Below, piece by piece: positions 23,079 through 35,966 of a stretch of DNA of 64,000 bases. Made by a program: the position numbers and the translations under genes. The stretch covers positions 930,501 to 994,500 of the forward strand of contig NC_081810.1 of the NCBI RefSeq assembly GCF_030704535.1, given 5' to 3'. The notes under the pieces were generated by a model, which was not told where the DNA came from, did not search any database, and saw nothing but the letters and a program-made list of their open reading frames with translations. How positions within the stretch are numbered: position 1 is the first letter of the stretch; the number at the start of each line of letters is the position of its first letter. This stretch comes from Vitis vinifera. Taxonomy: Eukaryota; Streptophyta; Magnoliopsida; Vitales; Vitaceae.

Positions 23079-24530
23079 TCATTCTTGTTCATATTGTTGA
23101 ACTTCATGTTCATATTGTTGAACTTCATGGCTGAACTTGAACCATTTCTTTTTCTTGCAGAACTTCATCAGATAGTACCATCCAATTCCAAACACTGTCA
23201 CCAGACCACTGATCAAGTACACAATCTTGGTGGCAATGGCCATTATGACAATCAGAAACCCAGATGGAATCAGGCACATTATGATCAATCCAGGCAGCCT
23301 CATTGGAACCCGGTATGGCCTCTTCAGGGTGGGCTGCTTCCTCCTCAGCCAGAGGTAGGAGGCAAACTCCAGCAACATCCCCAAGCTGTATAAGAAGTTT
23401 GCAGAAGATACTATGTTAGAGAAGTCCATATAGGAAACTCCAATGGTGATCGCAGTGGACAGCAGTATGCCCACCCATGGAGTGTCGAACCATTTTGATC
23501 GGATGGCAAAGAATCGGGGCAATAATCCTAAATCTGCCATGCCCACAAGCTGGTACACACAGCTGCTCAGCTGAGCTTCAAAAAGGCCAATTGAGGACAG
23601 AACTGCACCTATTTCAATCCAGACTTTCAGCCATTTTCCAGAGACTATGGCAGCAGCATTGGCAAAGAATCCCGACTCCCACTCACTCTGGTCCACGGAC
23701 ACAGCGCCAGTGATGGCAAAAAGAGGAATCAAGTAAGCAACACAAGTGAAAATCACAGCACAAAACAGCGCCAGAGGAAAGGTTTTCTGGGGTTTTTCTA
23801 CTTCCCCTGCTAGTGTGCTCACACTGTCCCAAAAGTTCAAGTTCCAGAAGAGGGTATTGAAGTAGAGATTCCAATCTTTCTTCACACCCTTCTGCCCTAA
23901 ACTCACCCATCTGTGGGGATGAATCTTGGGGATTGCAATAAAAGACATGAGTATAAAAGGGAAGAGAGAAATCACACCCAAAACAACTGCAGTATACCCC
24001 ACAATGACCAAACCCATATAATTCAGAAAAGAAAATGTCAGAGTGAAACCCAACAGAGCAAGCCTTCTGGGCAGACCAGAGGAGAAAACTGTGAAAAGCT
24101 GCTCCAGGTAGTCCATACACAAGACAGGGAAAGCAGCCACATTGACGACCCCACTGAAGAATTTCAATGTCCCCATGAGAGACCCCCAAAAGGGGCCAAA
24201 TGCTTGATCTGCCCATATCACAAAACCCCCGTTACCAGGAAAGGCAGTGGAGAGCTCAGCAGTGATGAGAGCCTCTGGGATGCTCCATATGAAAGGGAAG
24301 ATCAGGAAGCCCAAAATTGCCAGCAAAGGCCCCGCTGCCTTCACTGCAGGCTCTTCTCCAAAGGGGCCACCAGCAACCTCAAAGTAGATGAGGAAGATCA
24401 GTGGGATAAGGCTCAGTTTCTTTGAGGCCTTGGTGGTGGGTGTGGCTGTGGAGGTGGGGAGTTCTTGAGCCGTGTCTGGGGTTGGGGAAGAAAAAGCCAT
24501 GGACTCCGGTTTTGCTTCTGCAGCAGCCAT
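23079..24530 (-). CDS. Polyamine/amino-acid transporter (PUT/LAT family), copy B
   Basis: This intronless gene encodes 483 aa and is the tandem paralogue of copy A, with the same order of blocks: [75 protein letters not shown] and [11 protein letters not shown]. The first-helix motif reads GGPFG where copy A has GGPYG, a conservative change in the substrate site. The N-terminal 35 residues are Pro/Thr-rich and unlike those of copy A. The C-terminus ends with a duplicated octapeptide ([16 protein letters not shown]), a short in-frame 24-bp tandem repeat near 23080-23130. The start at [10 protein letters not shown] is the first ATG after a pyrimidine-rich leader, with a second Met at residue 11. 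The frame is intact; role as for copy A, by family. Confidence 0.92.
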   Translation of the reverse strand: MAAAEAKPESMAFSSPTPDTAQELPTSTATPTTKASKKLSLIPLIFLIYFEVAGGPFGEEPAVKAAGPLLAILGFLIFPFIWSIPEALITAELSTAFPGNGGFVIWADQAFGPFWGSLMGTLKFFSGVVNVAAFPVLCMDYLEQLFTVFSSGLPRRLALLGFTLTFSFLNYMGLVIVGYTAVVLGVISLFPFILMSFIAIPKIHPHRWVSLGQKGVKKDWNLYFNTLFWNLNFWDSVSTLAGEVEKPQKTFPLALFCAVIFTCVAYLIPLFAITGAVSVDQSEWESGFFANAAAIVSGKWLKVWIEIGAVLSSIGLFEAQLSSCVYQLVGMADLGLLPRFFAIRSKWFDTPWVGILLSTAITIGVSYMDFSNIVSSANFLYSLGMLLEFASYLWLRRKQPTLKRPYRVPMRLPGLIIMCLIPSGFLIVIMAIATKIVYLISGLVTVFGIGWYYLMKFCKKKKWFKFSHEVQQYEHEVQQYEQE

Positions 24531-26002
24531 GGCTTCTGATTGGATTGGGGAAGGAGAAGAAGAAGATGATGCTGATTCCTATTCCATTGAAGAGGGTTTT
24601 CAGAGAGTAAATCAGTGAAGAATCTTCTGCAGAGGGCTGCGGATTTTATGTGGATCAACAGAAATTTTGGACATCTGGGGAAGGCAGAGAGAGACTGGTG
24701 ACATAGCTATTTCTGGCTGCTTTTGGAGACTTTCTATGTGACAGAGACTTCATTGTTACATTAGCCTATCTTTTAGTATAAGGAAAATGACTATTCTTCG
24801 TATGAGGATGGGCAAATGGGAGAGTTGTATTTGTACTCTCCCTCTTTCCTTAACCCACACTTCCATTTTCTTCTAGTCTTCCTTTCTCTCAAATATATAA
24901 TGGTCATGACAATTTATTTATATGCCTTCATCTTCTTCCATACCCAAATCCCCCCAAAACCCTAATCCAAAACTAGGGTTTGGGTGTGGAAGACGACAAA
25001 GGATGTGAGATCCAAGATGAATATAAAATAAGTTGTAAGACCTTTAGTACTTAACAAAGTCAAAATTAGAATGAATAAAACAAAAGGTGAAAATTGGGAT
25101 GAGTAATTTTTCAATTTTGAATGTGAAAAGACTAAAATGGGCTAAAATGGGCTTCTCATAGTGTTAGGCTAAAATTTTATTGAATAAAAAAAACTTTTTA
25201 TTTTATAAACTAAAAATGTCACCAAAGAAAAAAAAATTATTTTATAAAAATAAAATATTCACACACACATATATATACAATTATTATTATTAATTAATTA
25301 AAAAAATTAAATCAAACAATGAATTCTTATTTTTCCATATTTATATGGAGGATAATACTGAGAAATTAAATTAAATAAAATAAATTATTCTTCCATATTT
25401 ATATCAATGAGAATAGTAAGAAGAGAGGATATAGAAAAATTAAATTAAATAGAAAAAAATTATTTTTCCATATTTATATAGACGAGAATAATAGTTTAAT
25501 ATGGGAAAATAAAATAAAAGTAAAATTTTTTGAATAAAGATTGTTTTATAACCATGAATTAATTGAATGAATGTGAAAATGAATTGATTGTTCCCTTTTG
25601 GGAAATTGTAGAATTTGCTTTTAATTAAATATAAAATATTTTGTGATCCACACAAATTTATATACTAAAATTTAAAGTTTTAGAAACTCATTTACTTTCT
25701 TTTTTCAATAATTTTTTTTTTACTTACCAAATTAAAATTAATTTTTTAAAAAAAAAAAAACAACTTTCCCAAAAGCCAACCTAAGTAAATTTTGAGATAA
25801 AACTTTAAATACAAATAAAAATAATAGAAAAAAAAACTAATATTCATCATAAATATAAAATATAAACTTTTAATCGTTAATATATAAAAAAAATCAAAAT
25901 TGAATTTTTGAAATTGGAGAAATTACTTTTATTTTGATTGTACTAACTATAAAACAGTTGGATTGAAAATGAATGAAAGTTCAATTATTTAATTTTACCT
26001 AT
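24531..26002. other. Intergenic; copy B promoter then AT-rich sequence
   Basis: The first few hundred bases upstream of 24530 will hold the copy B promoter. From 25250 a segment recurs three times: a TTATTTTTCCATATTTATAT core near 25330, 25390 and 25465, alternating with AATTAAATTAAAT, making a short local tandem repeat of about 70 bp. A related stretch lies near 47490-47560. No gene is seen. Confidence 0.45.
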
Positions 26003-29000
26003 TGTAGACCCCATTTAGGGGCTCATGTTTTATCACATTTGCTGTAAGTTTTCTTTGCAGGTGGAAGGCTTTGAAGGAACCACGTGTCACTTCCAGATTG
26101 ACTAGTAAAGAATCAAGTTAGTGGTTTTGATGGCCAATGGAAGCTTGACACGTGGAGATATATTCAGCAGAAAAGCTGAAAACCGTTAAGCTGCAGGGGC
26201 TCTCTCTTTCCTGGCCGTTAGAAGATATTTTGGAGGGAGAAAGAAAAGCCAGCTGGAGGTGAGAGTGAAGGGAAGCTAGCAGCTGCAGAGAGAGGTGGTG
26301 TCGTCTGGCCGTTGAGGATACTCGAGCTGGCAGCTGCAGCAAGGTAAGGGGGGATCCCATTGACGACTGTGAGAAATCCTGGAGAGCTTTTTGGGAGCTT
26401 GGGCAGGGAACTTCCTGGAGGGGGTTTTTCATCTTTCTGAGACTGAGTTTTTGATAGGGAGGAGGAGATTTTTCTGGAGGGTATTCCTTGAGCTTAGGCT
26501 GCTACGGAGAGAAGGCTTAGAGAGACATTCTTGAGGGGACAGAGCATATTTCAGAGTAGCTGGAGAGAGGAGCCAAGAGGGTTACAGAGAAAAAGTAGAA
26601 AACCAGAGTTTTGAGGTGGATATTCGGGCTTTTCTGGAGGAGTAAGTTTAAGGAGAAAGAGGCTTTCAGGTATGACCATTTATGATTTTCCCGTATATTC
26701 TCATCTTTTATATTTCTCCTATCTTATTCCTTGTGATTTCAACTTTGCTTGATGGGTTGCTTTGTTTCGATGATTGTTGGCTTAATATTTGAAAAGCTGG
26801 TTGCATTCTTGTGTTTTACCCAAGCAAACCTCTTCCTTTTTAACCCACTGATTGCTAAACTCATGGATCAAAGAATGAAATGAGGTTAGCATATTCGTCA
26901 AAAGGTTCCTTCCTCTGTTCCTATTTCTGTTCCCTTGCTCCTCTGTTTTCCTTTGAAAGAGACTTCCGAGCTTTAAGACTGGAAATCTGGGGAGATTGGA
27001 TGATGGAGAATGATGATGATAAGAAGAGGAGGCGGGTATCAGTAGTTTTTGGGATTCCAGGAGTCTTTTGCCTGAGTATGTGAGTAACCAAGTGGAACCC
27101 TCTGCACGGGAGTCATTACAAGCCATCAGGCCTTTGCAAGTTCTCCATTTAACAAACTGAATGTGTGCTCCATTACTCTTGATGCTTTAAAGTGGGTTGA
27201 TTGAGGAATTGAGAAATAAATAAAGCTAGCAAAGCTGTTCTCGAACGATGTCGGACGCCTCCGCAATCACCACCCCCCGCATACCCATCCATATCTTTCC
27301 CTCTCTACACCACCATACTCATCATGCATTGTTTTCTCATCAATCCATACTATTCTCTACCACCAATCTCGTGCGTACACCAGACCCATTTCTCACTCTA
27401 CTTCATCCCGCCACCTTTTCTCTTTCTATACCTCATACCCAAATTTTTCTTCTACATCCTATCATAACTATCAACCATTGTCTTGTCACCCTTCATAATT
27501 CATTCCACTGAGGGCAAGCATGATGCGTCTTGATCGCCTGAGTAACAAACTAAATAATGATGCTTATGGATTATGAAAGCTCAGATAGTGGCCTCTGCTG
27601 CCGTTGATGATCATTAGGTCAGATTGAAGTCCAAACGTAGGTCTGATGATGAGCATGACGCTAGTGATGTCGAAGTCATGGTGGAACGGGAGGTGGTCTA
27701 GCGTTACGCGGCAGAAAATCCAGTGCATGACGAAGTAGATAACATGCAGGTGGTCCAGAAAGACAACTTGGTGATTTACAGAGTGCCAAATGCTGGTCAC
27801 TGCCCCTCACGCCATGGCAATGCTATTGAGAAGATACAAGTGGGACAGCATAGCAGTCACTTGGGTTAGAAATTGAATAAGAAAGGGGGAGGCTAGCTGG
27901 AGCTGGAGAAGGAGGAGGGCAGAACACATAGAAAACCAGAGAGAAATTAAAAGAAAACAGAGGGAAGAAAAGGAGCATCCTCAGCCTGCATGAGGAGTTT
28001 GTGGAAGTTTCAGTTGCTGGCATTGACGAGAACGTGATTAGACAGTTTGGTATAGGATTCTACTTGGCTTACTTGGTGTTCGAGAAGATGATCGTCACTA
28101 CCAAGCACAATGATGATGAAGAGTATATCTGGAAGTCACAGGATTGGAAAGACCACTGAGAAGGAAATTTTTGAAGAAGAAAATCAAGGAAGCTTCATGT
28201 GAGTGGTCCTTGGTCGACAAGCAAATGACCATCTGGATGAGGAAATCTGGGGAGATTATTAAAGAAGAGTATGCCGTATTTTACAAAAGTCTCACCAATG
28301 ACTAGGAGACACGTGTCTCGTTAAACTTGCCCAGTTAAAACAATTCTCGAGTCTCTCCTTATCAGCCAAATCAAGTCATGGGAAGTGGAGAGCATAGCCT
28401 GTGGTGATGAAAAATATGGTGACGATGGTGTGTGCTGCATCTATTATGCTTGTGAAGCAAATATCAGATTGCTTGAAGGCATGCATGGTTTATATGGTGG
28501 TCGCCAGGAGGGGAAAGTCAGAGAATATGTCAGCTGATATCATCAATCCCACAAGCTACACTAGTTGCCCCTCGGGCCCACGTGCAAGACATCATTATGC
28601 ATGAACACCTTTATGTCACGTGCCATCCTCCTATTCTTTCCATCCTTATTTTATTCCTATAAATGATTTCCCACTCTTATTCCTCAAATAATTTTTCAAA
28701 GTCTATTTTGTAAATAACTTTTCAAATTTCGATTTTCAAATAATTTCAACACTCCTATCTCTCATCCTTAGAATTTTTAGGTTCCCAAAAATCTCATTTT
28801 TAATAAAACTTTACCGTCATTTTCTTTTTCTGGTGAGTAATACTCACATCTCCTCTGTTTTTAAAAATGTTTTCAAATAAGCATGAATTAATTTCCGTAA
28901 TCCCGAATAATGGAATTTATGGAATTAATCCATGCAAAAATGAATTGGGCTTTGGTGGGGGCCCTACATATGAGATTTCATGACTGATTGACTGATTGAT

Positions 29001-29505
29001 TGATTCCTTAGCTATATGTGTTTGATTTACTCTATTCCTTGATATACACATTATCCTTCTGTGTTTGTTCACTAACCCTGTTTCTGATAACACGTTACGG
29101 CTCGTGGCCCAGTTACGCACTCTCTATACCAATTCTGTTTCTCATATGTGCATAATTGATTCGAGTATTCATTGATTTTCTCATTGATTGTCATGTCAGC
29201 TTCACCTCATTAGTAGAGACCCGACTTTAGGGACTTAGAGGGGTGCTACGGTCTTTACCGTACCTTCCCAATAAGTAACCTGACCCCCGAACCCGATCCG
29301 GTTTTTTACAGACCGCCTTTTCCAAAATAAGGAGTCACACTTAGGGTTTTTCTTTCTTATTTTGTTTACCCTTTAAAAATAAAACAAAAATAAGTGGCGA
29401 CTCCAAGTCATTTTCAAATAATCAATAAAAACCAATTTTTCAAAAAAATAAATCGAGCTCGCCATTGAGTGGGAAACGCATTGAGCCGAAAATGCGAGGT
29501 CCACA
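26003..29505 (+). mobile_element. Large solo-LTR-like element 2 (TGTAGACCCC family)
   Basis: The element is 3,503 bp, from TGTAGACCCCATTTAGGGG to GCGAGGTCCACA, with flanking pentamers CCTAT and CATAT (4 of 5 match). Its last 300 bp (about 29195-29505) match the same end of elements 1 and 3 nearly base for base. It has no nested insertion and no direct repeats at its ends, consistent with a solo LTR. A TATA-like CCTATAAATGATTT lies near 28656. It carries an Hsp90 fragment (separate entry). It is a fossil without retroelement coding parts. Confidence 0.7.
28005..28310 (+). pseudogene. Captured Hsp90 fragment (end of N-domain to middle-domain start)
   Basis: The plus strand inside element 2 reads [40 protein letters not shown] and IWKSQ, matching the end of the plant cytosolic Hsp90 ATPase domain (Q-F-G-V-G-F-Y-S-A-Y-L-V). 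A few bases on, in another frame, it reads KKKIKEASCEWSLVDKQMTI and WMRKSGEIIKEEYAVFYKSL, matching the charged linker exit and the start of the middle domain. The intervening domain sequence is largely missing, and stops and frame changes are present, so this is a dead cDNA-like piece of a host gene carried in the element's own orientation. Confidence 0.85.
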
Positions 29506-29510
29506 CATAT

Positions 29511-30286
29511 ATATGATAAAAATTATATATTCTAATTTTATTTTTAAAAAATATTATATTATTTTACTTAAATTATTTAAAACATTACAAATTTTTTAAT
29601 AACAATATATTTCATTTTTGTTTGCAATTCTACTTTTAAAACATGGTTTAAAACACTCTTTCCATCCTTTTCTTTTACACTCATCTTTTTCATTTTTTTT
29701 TCTTTTGGCTTTTTTCTTCCCAAACTAGCTTGACTGTGTTTGGACCTACAAATATATGTCCATCACATGCGAAATCAAAACCAAAGTTTGTTTTATCCGA
29801 TATCAAACAAGAACTACGAGTCAATAGACCACCTTTTAGGAGTATCAATATATCATTATATGAATCATAAATACATGAATGTTATGTACAAAAAATTTAT
29901 GATTCCTAAATAGGCAACAAAGCTATTTTATCGGCCACGTTTAGTGTGTTAGAAAATGAGGAAAAATATATGTGTATTTCTCATCAAGGATAATTTGGTT
30001 ATTAATCAAGGGACATTTTTATCCTAAAAAAAATTCATTATTCAATTGAATGAAAAGATAAGATAAATTTGATGAATGCAAATATAATTTTGTTAAAATA
30101 AAATGTATTTTAATATTTTAAGATTGAAAATAGTAAAGAATTGACCATTATCTTTTTAAAAAAAATTTTCATTTTGTTACATCTTATCCAAGTAAAAAAA
30201 AAAAAAAAAATTGACTTGAAAAAAATTGTTTTTTTTATTAAAAATAAAATAAGTTTATTTTTAAAAAATTAATTTAATAAAAATGT
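29511..30286. other. Spacer between elements 2 and 3
   Basis: AT-rich sequence with homopolymer A and T runs. No gene is seen. The AAATG target duplication of element 3 is at 30282-30286. Confidence 0.5.
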
Positions 30287-30764
30287 GTAGACCCCCGGAG
30301 GCAGGGAGTTTTCTTTTTATTTATTTATTTTCCTACCTTTTTTTCCCGAGCCACTCGACATGATGGGGAGAGCTGTTTTTGGGGCAGTAAAAGAGGACTG
30401 ATGGGGGAGCTTTTGGGCGGCAGATGGGACGGGATACAGACATGGCTTGGAGGAGAAGCTAAAAGAAAAACAAAGAGAAAAGAAAGGTAGAGACAGCAGA
30501 GAGGAAAAGGGGGCTGGTGGATTTTTTCTCTCGCCGACCTAGCTGGAGAAGATCATCTTCAGGTATGGTTATTATGGTTTTCCTGTGTACTTTCGTTCTT
30601 CATATTTGTTATATCTCATTCTTGGTGATTCCTACTCTGTTTATTAGGTTGCATTGTTTTGATGTTTATTGGTTTAATATTTGAGGGGTTTGAAGCCTTT
30701 GGTGTTCGTGAATATCCTCTGTTTGTGCCCATTTTTCTCCATTCCATTTCATTCACTACATGCA

Positions 30765-31453
30765 TGTTAGAAAAGAATATGAATACAATGGAGAAGAGAA
30801 ACACTCTCAAACACTCACTTTGAAACAATAAAGCTCTCAAAGTTACAAAATAAGAACAAGAAGAAGAAGAACACAAGAAAGGCTTAAACAAGTTCTTGGA
30901 ACTTTGTCCAAAGACTCTATTTCCTCCATCTTCTTGAAATCTTTAGGGAACTAAAGGAAATAGTCTTGGGATTGATCAAGCCTTTTCACTTTTCTGCATA
31001 AGATTTCAAAAAGAAGAAAAGTCATATATAGCACTCTTAGGGTTGAAAATGGTTACAAGGATGAGAAAAAACTCATTGTCTTCCTCAATCTCTTCATCTT
31101 TGTAACATTCAAAAAAGAAATTAAATCATATGTTTAATTCACACATTAAACATAATTTAATCTCAAATGTGTAACTCTCTTACACTTAACCTCTTAAGTT
31201 TTATAAAGTTACAAAGATGAGAAGACTCATTGTCTTCCTTAACCTTTCAAGTTTTGTAACATTTCAAAACTTAATCATATGTGTAAATACCTCTTAAGTT
31301 TTGTAACATTCCAAAACTTAATCATGTGTTTAATTCACACATTAAAAGTGTAACCCTTCTTACACTTTATTTTCAAAAGTTATTTTTCAAAAGTGTAACT
31401 CTTCTTACACTTTATTTTTAACCAACAATATATATATTTATATAAATATAACA
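30765..31453 (-). repeat. 3' LTR of copia element 2
   Basis: The 689-bp terminal repeat abuts the ATGCA duplication on the left and the polypurine tract on the right. Internally it has several alternating copies of AAGTTTTGTAACATTTCAAA-like and TGTAACTCTTCTTACACTT units. Confidence 0.9.
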
Positions 31454-34400
31454 ATCCCCCACTTGGATAAAAATAAACATCAACCCTTATAACCTCAACA
31501 ATGAAAATGCATAAAATAAAATATCTTTCGATTTGAATTTTACCTTAGTGTAATTGTCACAAAGCTCCGTTGAAATCCCAGGTTGTTTGTAGCATTGAAC
31601 TAGTTATTCCTTGTAACAAAACCGGTAACAACACACACACTTCCACTAACCACACGAGTGCCCATTGTTTTCTTGCTTAGCACTTTTATGGTCATGTGCT
31701 CAATCCATTCATGAACTTTCTTGAAAGAAACTCTAACTCTCATGAGAGGCGGCACCACCCCTAAGTTCACATAGGTGAAATTCTTCCAGCATCCTTGTTA
31801 CCTTTAAGATGCTTGTCACACATAGACTGAATTTCATTAAAAGCTTTAAGCTTAACCCTTCAACGGTAACAACCAGCATTAATCATCACAAATGGAACTC
31901 ACATGCTCTAATGCTACGACAACCCACTTATCAATGACTTGTTTTTACCTATTGAACTTAAGACTAATCATTTCTTAGTATTAAGTTAGGTTACCATCAT
32001 TGGTGAATTTTATTTAAGGAGTTTTAGTCCCATCCCTCTAAATGTTATCCTTACTAAATCTCTTGTAAGAGGTTTAGTAAAAGGATCCGTCAAGTTTCCA
32101 CTTGACCTCACAAATGAGATTGAGATGATTCCATTTTGAATCAATTGTCTCACATACTCATGTCTAATGCTTATATGTATAGACTTCCCATTGTACACTC
32201 CATTGTACGCACGAGCTAGAGTGGCTTGACTGTCACAATGTATCGACACTGTTGACACATTATTTACAATAAAAGGGATGTCCATCATGAGATCCCTAAG
32301 CCACTCAGCTTCTTTTCTAGTTGCAGCTAGAGTTATAAACTCTACCTCCATGGTTGAGTGTGATATACAAGTCTGTTTCTTGGATCCCCAAGAGACAGCC
32401 CCACCACCAAGTGTAAACACCCAGCCTGTGGTAGATAAATTATCTCCCACACTCGATATCCAGCTTGCATCTGAATACCCTTCAAGTATAGCAGGAAACT
32501 TTGAATATTGGAGGCTTAGTTCTTTGGTATTCTTTAGGTAGCCAAGAACTCTATCAATAGCTTTCCAATGTTCCACGCTTGGATTGCTAATAAACCTACT
32601 TAGTTTACTAACTGCAAATGAAATGTCAGCCCTAGTACACTGAGCAGCATACATAAGACTTCCAATTGCACTTGCATACTCAAGTTGAGTCACCGATCTA
32701 CCATCATTCTTTTCAAGTTTTATACTTGAATCAAATAAAGTATTAGCATCTTTAATCTTGAGATGACTAAATTTGCTAACTAATTTCTCAATATAGTGGG
32801 TTTGGTTCAAAGCATAACCCCCACTATTTCTTTTCACTTTGATACCCAATATAGTATTAACTTCTCCAAGATCTTTCATCTTGAAGGTTGAGGATAGAAA
32901 CCTTTTCGTTTCTATTATTCCTTTCATGTCATCACTCAAGATTAACATGTCATCCACATATAGACACACTATAACCACATAGTCATCACAAGTCTTAGAA
33001 TATAAGCATTTGTCCGCATTGTTGTGTCTAAATCCATCCGAAAGAATAGCATGATCAAATTTTCCATGCCATTGTTTGGGAGCTTGTTTTAAACCATATA
33101 ATGATTTGACAAGCTTACACACATTGTTTTCATTCCCCAGTAGAACAAAACCTTCCGGTTGTTCCATGTAGACCTCCTCATTGAGATCCCCATTCAAGAA
33201 TGCCGTTTTAAAATCCATTTGATGAACAAATAGATTATGAATTGATGCCAAAGCAAACAATATCCTAATCGATGTTGTTCTAGCCACCGGCGCATAGGTA
33301 TCAAAATAATCAATACCTTCTCTTTGTTTAAACCTCTTAGCTACTAATCTAGCCTTAAAGGTTTGAATCATGCCATCAGTGTGATATTTCCTTCGAAATA
33401 CCCACTTGCACCCTATTGGTTTAGATCCTGGTGGAAGGTCTACCAATTCCCATGTTTGGTTGGACATAATTGAATCCATTTCATCATTGATAGTCTCTTT
33501 CCAAAAAGCAACATCTCTAGAAGCCATAGCTTCTTTGTATGTTTTGGGATCCTCCTCTATTTGAAGTACTATAAGAATTTTTCTTATAAAATCTTCTCTA
33601 TTTCCTTCTACTAAGTAAAAGGAAATTCTTTGAGAGTCAATCTCATCCAATCCCAACACTTTCTCTTTTCTAACTCTTTGGCTTTTCCGAGGCACAATGG
33701 GTTGCTCAACAATCTTTGAAAGTGTCTCCTCTTGAGACTCTCCAACACTAGTAGGTACTTGAGAATTGCTATCACTCAACAAATTCTCAAAGAACTCTAC
33801 CTCTCTTGATTCAATTATCACATTAGACTCCAAGTCTAATAGCCTATAAGCTTTGCTATTTGAGGCATAACCTACAAATGCACACTTAATGGTTCTTGGA
33901 CCCAATTTTGTTTTATTAGGATCCGTTTTCTTGCAATAAGCAAGACACCCCCACACTTTGAAGTAACCTATATTAGGCTTCCTTCCTTTCTATAACTCAT
34001 ATGGAGATATCTCATTTTTCTTCATAGGAATTCTATTCAAAATATGGCAAGCAGTCAATAAAGCTTCACCCCACAAATTGAAATTCAATTTAGCATGCAA
34101 TAACATAGCATTCACCATTTCCAAGAATATTCTATTCTTTCTCTCCGCTATGCCATTGTGTTGAGGTGTATAGGGTGCGGTGCACTCATGTATTATGTCA
34201 TATTCTTCACAAAAAGAATTGAATTCACTAGAGAAATATTCACCACCTCTATCACTTCTAAGCACCTTAATATTTTTTCCTAGTTGATTTTCAACTTCGG
34301 CTTTGTAAACTTTAAAGGCATTGAAAGTTTCACTTTTGTTTTTCAATAAAAACACAGAGGTAAATCTAGAATAATCATCTATGAATGTAAGAAAATACCT

Positions 34401-35966
34401 ATTTCCACCTCTTGTTAACATGTCATTAAGTTCACAAAGATCACTATGTATTAAATCAAGCAAATTAGATGATCTCTCAACACTATGAAAAGGCTTTTTA
34501 ATCATCTTTGATTTAACACATATTTCACACTTTTCAAATTTCTTGGTATCACAAGCAATCAAACCACATTTCACAATCCTTTTAATAGTGCTTAAACCAA
34601 CATGTGCAAGCCTATTATGCCACAAAAATAAAGAATTTGAATCACACATATAAGCGGAAGTAGAAGCCATTTTATTGATATTGTCATTGGTACAAAGTTT
34701 GATCATCTCATCACAAGAATACCCTTTTCCCACAAAGTTCCCCGATTTGGATAAAATTAGCTTACCGAATTCAAACACCGCTTTGATACCCGGTTTGCCA
34801 AGCAAATCCCCACTTACCAAATTTTTATTCATATCGGGGACATACAATACATTTATAAGGGTAACCTTTTTACCAGAGGTAAAAACAACTTCAATAGTGC
34901 CCTTGCCAAGCACCTTGGATCTTCCTTCATTGCCCATTTGAATCTCTTGATCTCCCTTTGCATCTTCAAAGGTCTTGAAAAGAGTTTTTTCATAGGTAAC
35001 ATGAACTGTGGCACAAGTATCATACCACCATCCTTACACATTTCCTTGGACAACGCACATATCGCTTAGTGTTGCAATGATCTCCTCATCAATTGCATTC
35101 ACCACAGCCCCTTTTTGGTCCTTTCGGTACCTACACTCCCTAGCATAATGCCCGGGTTTTCCACACACAAAACAAGGATCTTTCTTGCCCTTAAATTGTT
35201 CTTGATTTTTCTTGGGGCTCATATAATTTCTGGAATTCTTTTTGTCGTTGTTATTTTTACCTCTAGGATGATTGGCCTTTGAAACCGCATTGGCTTTATT
35301 AGTCCCACCATTGGACTCTTCCACCATCTTGTCTCTTGATCTCGATTCTTCCTCAATGCGAAGATGTTTTTGAATCTCTTCCAATGAGTAATCTTCACTC
35401 TTGTGGAAAATCCTCTTCCGGTAACCTTTCCAACTTGATGGTAATTTAGCCACAATAGCACCAACTTAGAAGGCCTTCGGAAGTTCAATTTTGAGAACTT
35501 TCAACTTATTCACAATTACTTGCAACTCATGAATTTATGGTAAGAGAGGCTTTTCATCAAAAAATTTGAAATCTATGTATTGAGAAATAAGAAACTTTTT
35601 GGTACCTTCTTCCTCGGCTTTGTACTTGTTTTCAAGAACCTCCCAAATCTCCCTCGCGGAATTAGTGTTGGTGTAGAGATCATATAGCCTATCGGATAAG
35701 GCGTTCAAAATATGACCCCTACATATGAGCTCATCCTCCTCCCTCTTCTTCCTTGCCGCCACCACTTGAGGTGTGTCATTTTCCTTTGGTTCCGGTAACG
35801 GTGCCAATGTAGGATCAAGGATGTAGAAAATCTTGAGTGTTGTGAGAAGGAATCTCACCTTGTCTTGCCACCTAGTGAAGTTGGAACCATCAAAACGATC
35901 CAACCTCACAAGGTCTTGGTTCATAATCTTGATAGTCTCTCCTTCCATTGAAATAGAGTCTTTGAT

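Noticed and set aside
27248-27511. 87-codon plus-strand frame in element 2
   Set aside because: It has no recognisable domain and lies in non-coding LTR-like sequence with low-complexity CT-rich composition.
27550-27830. Possible third captured host gene segment in element 2
   Set aside because: The plus strand reads with coding-like composition (DNMQVVQKDNLVIYRVPNAG), but I could not assign it to any protein family, so it is not called.
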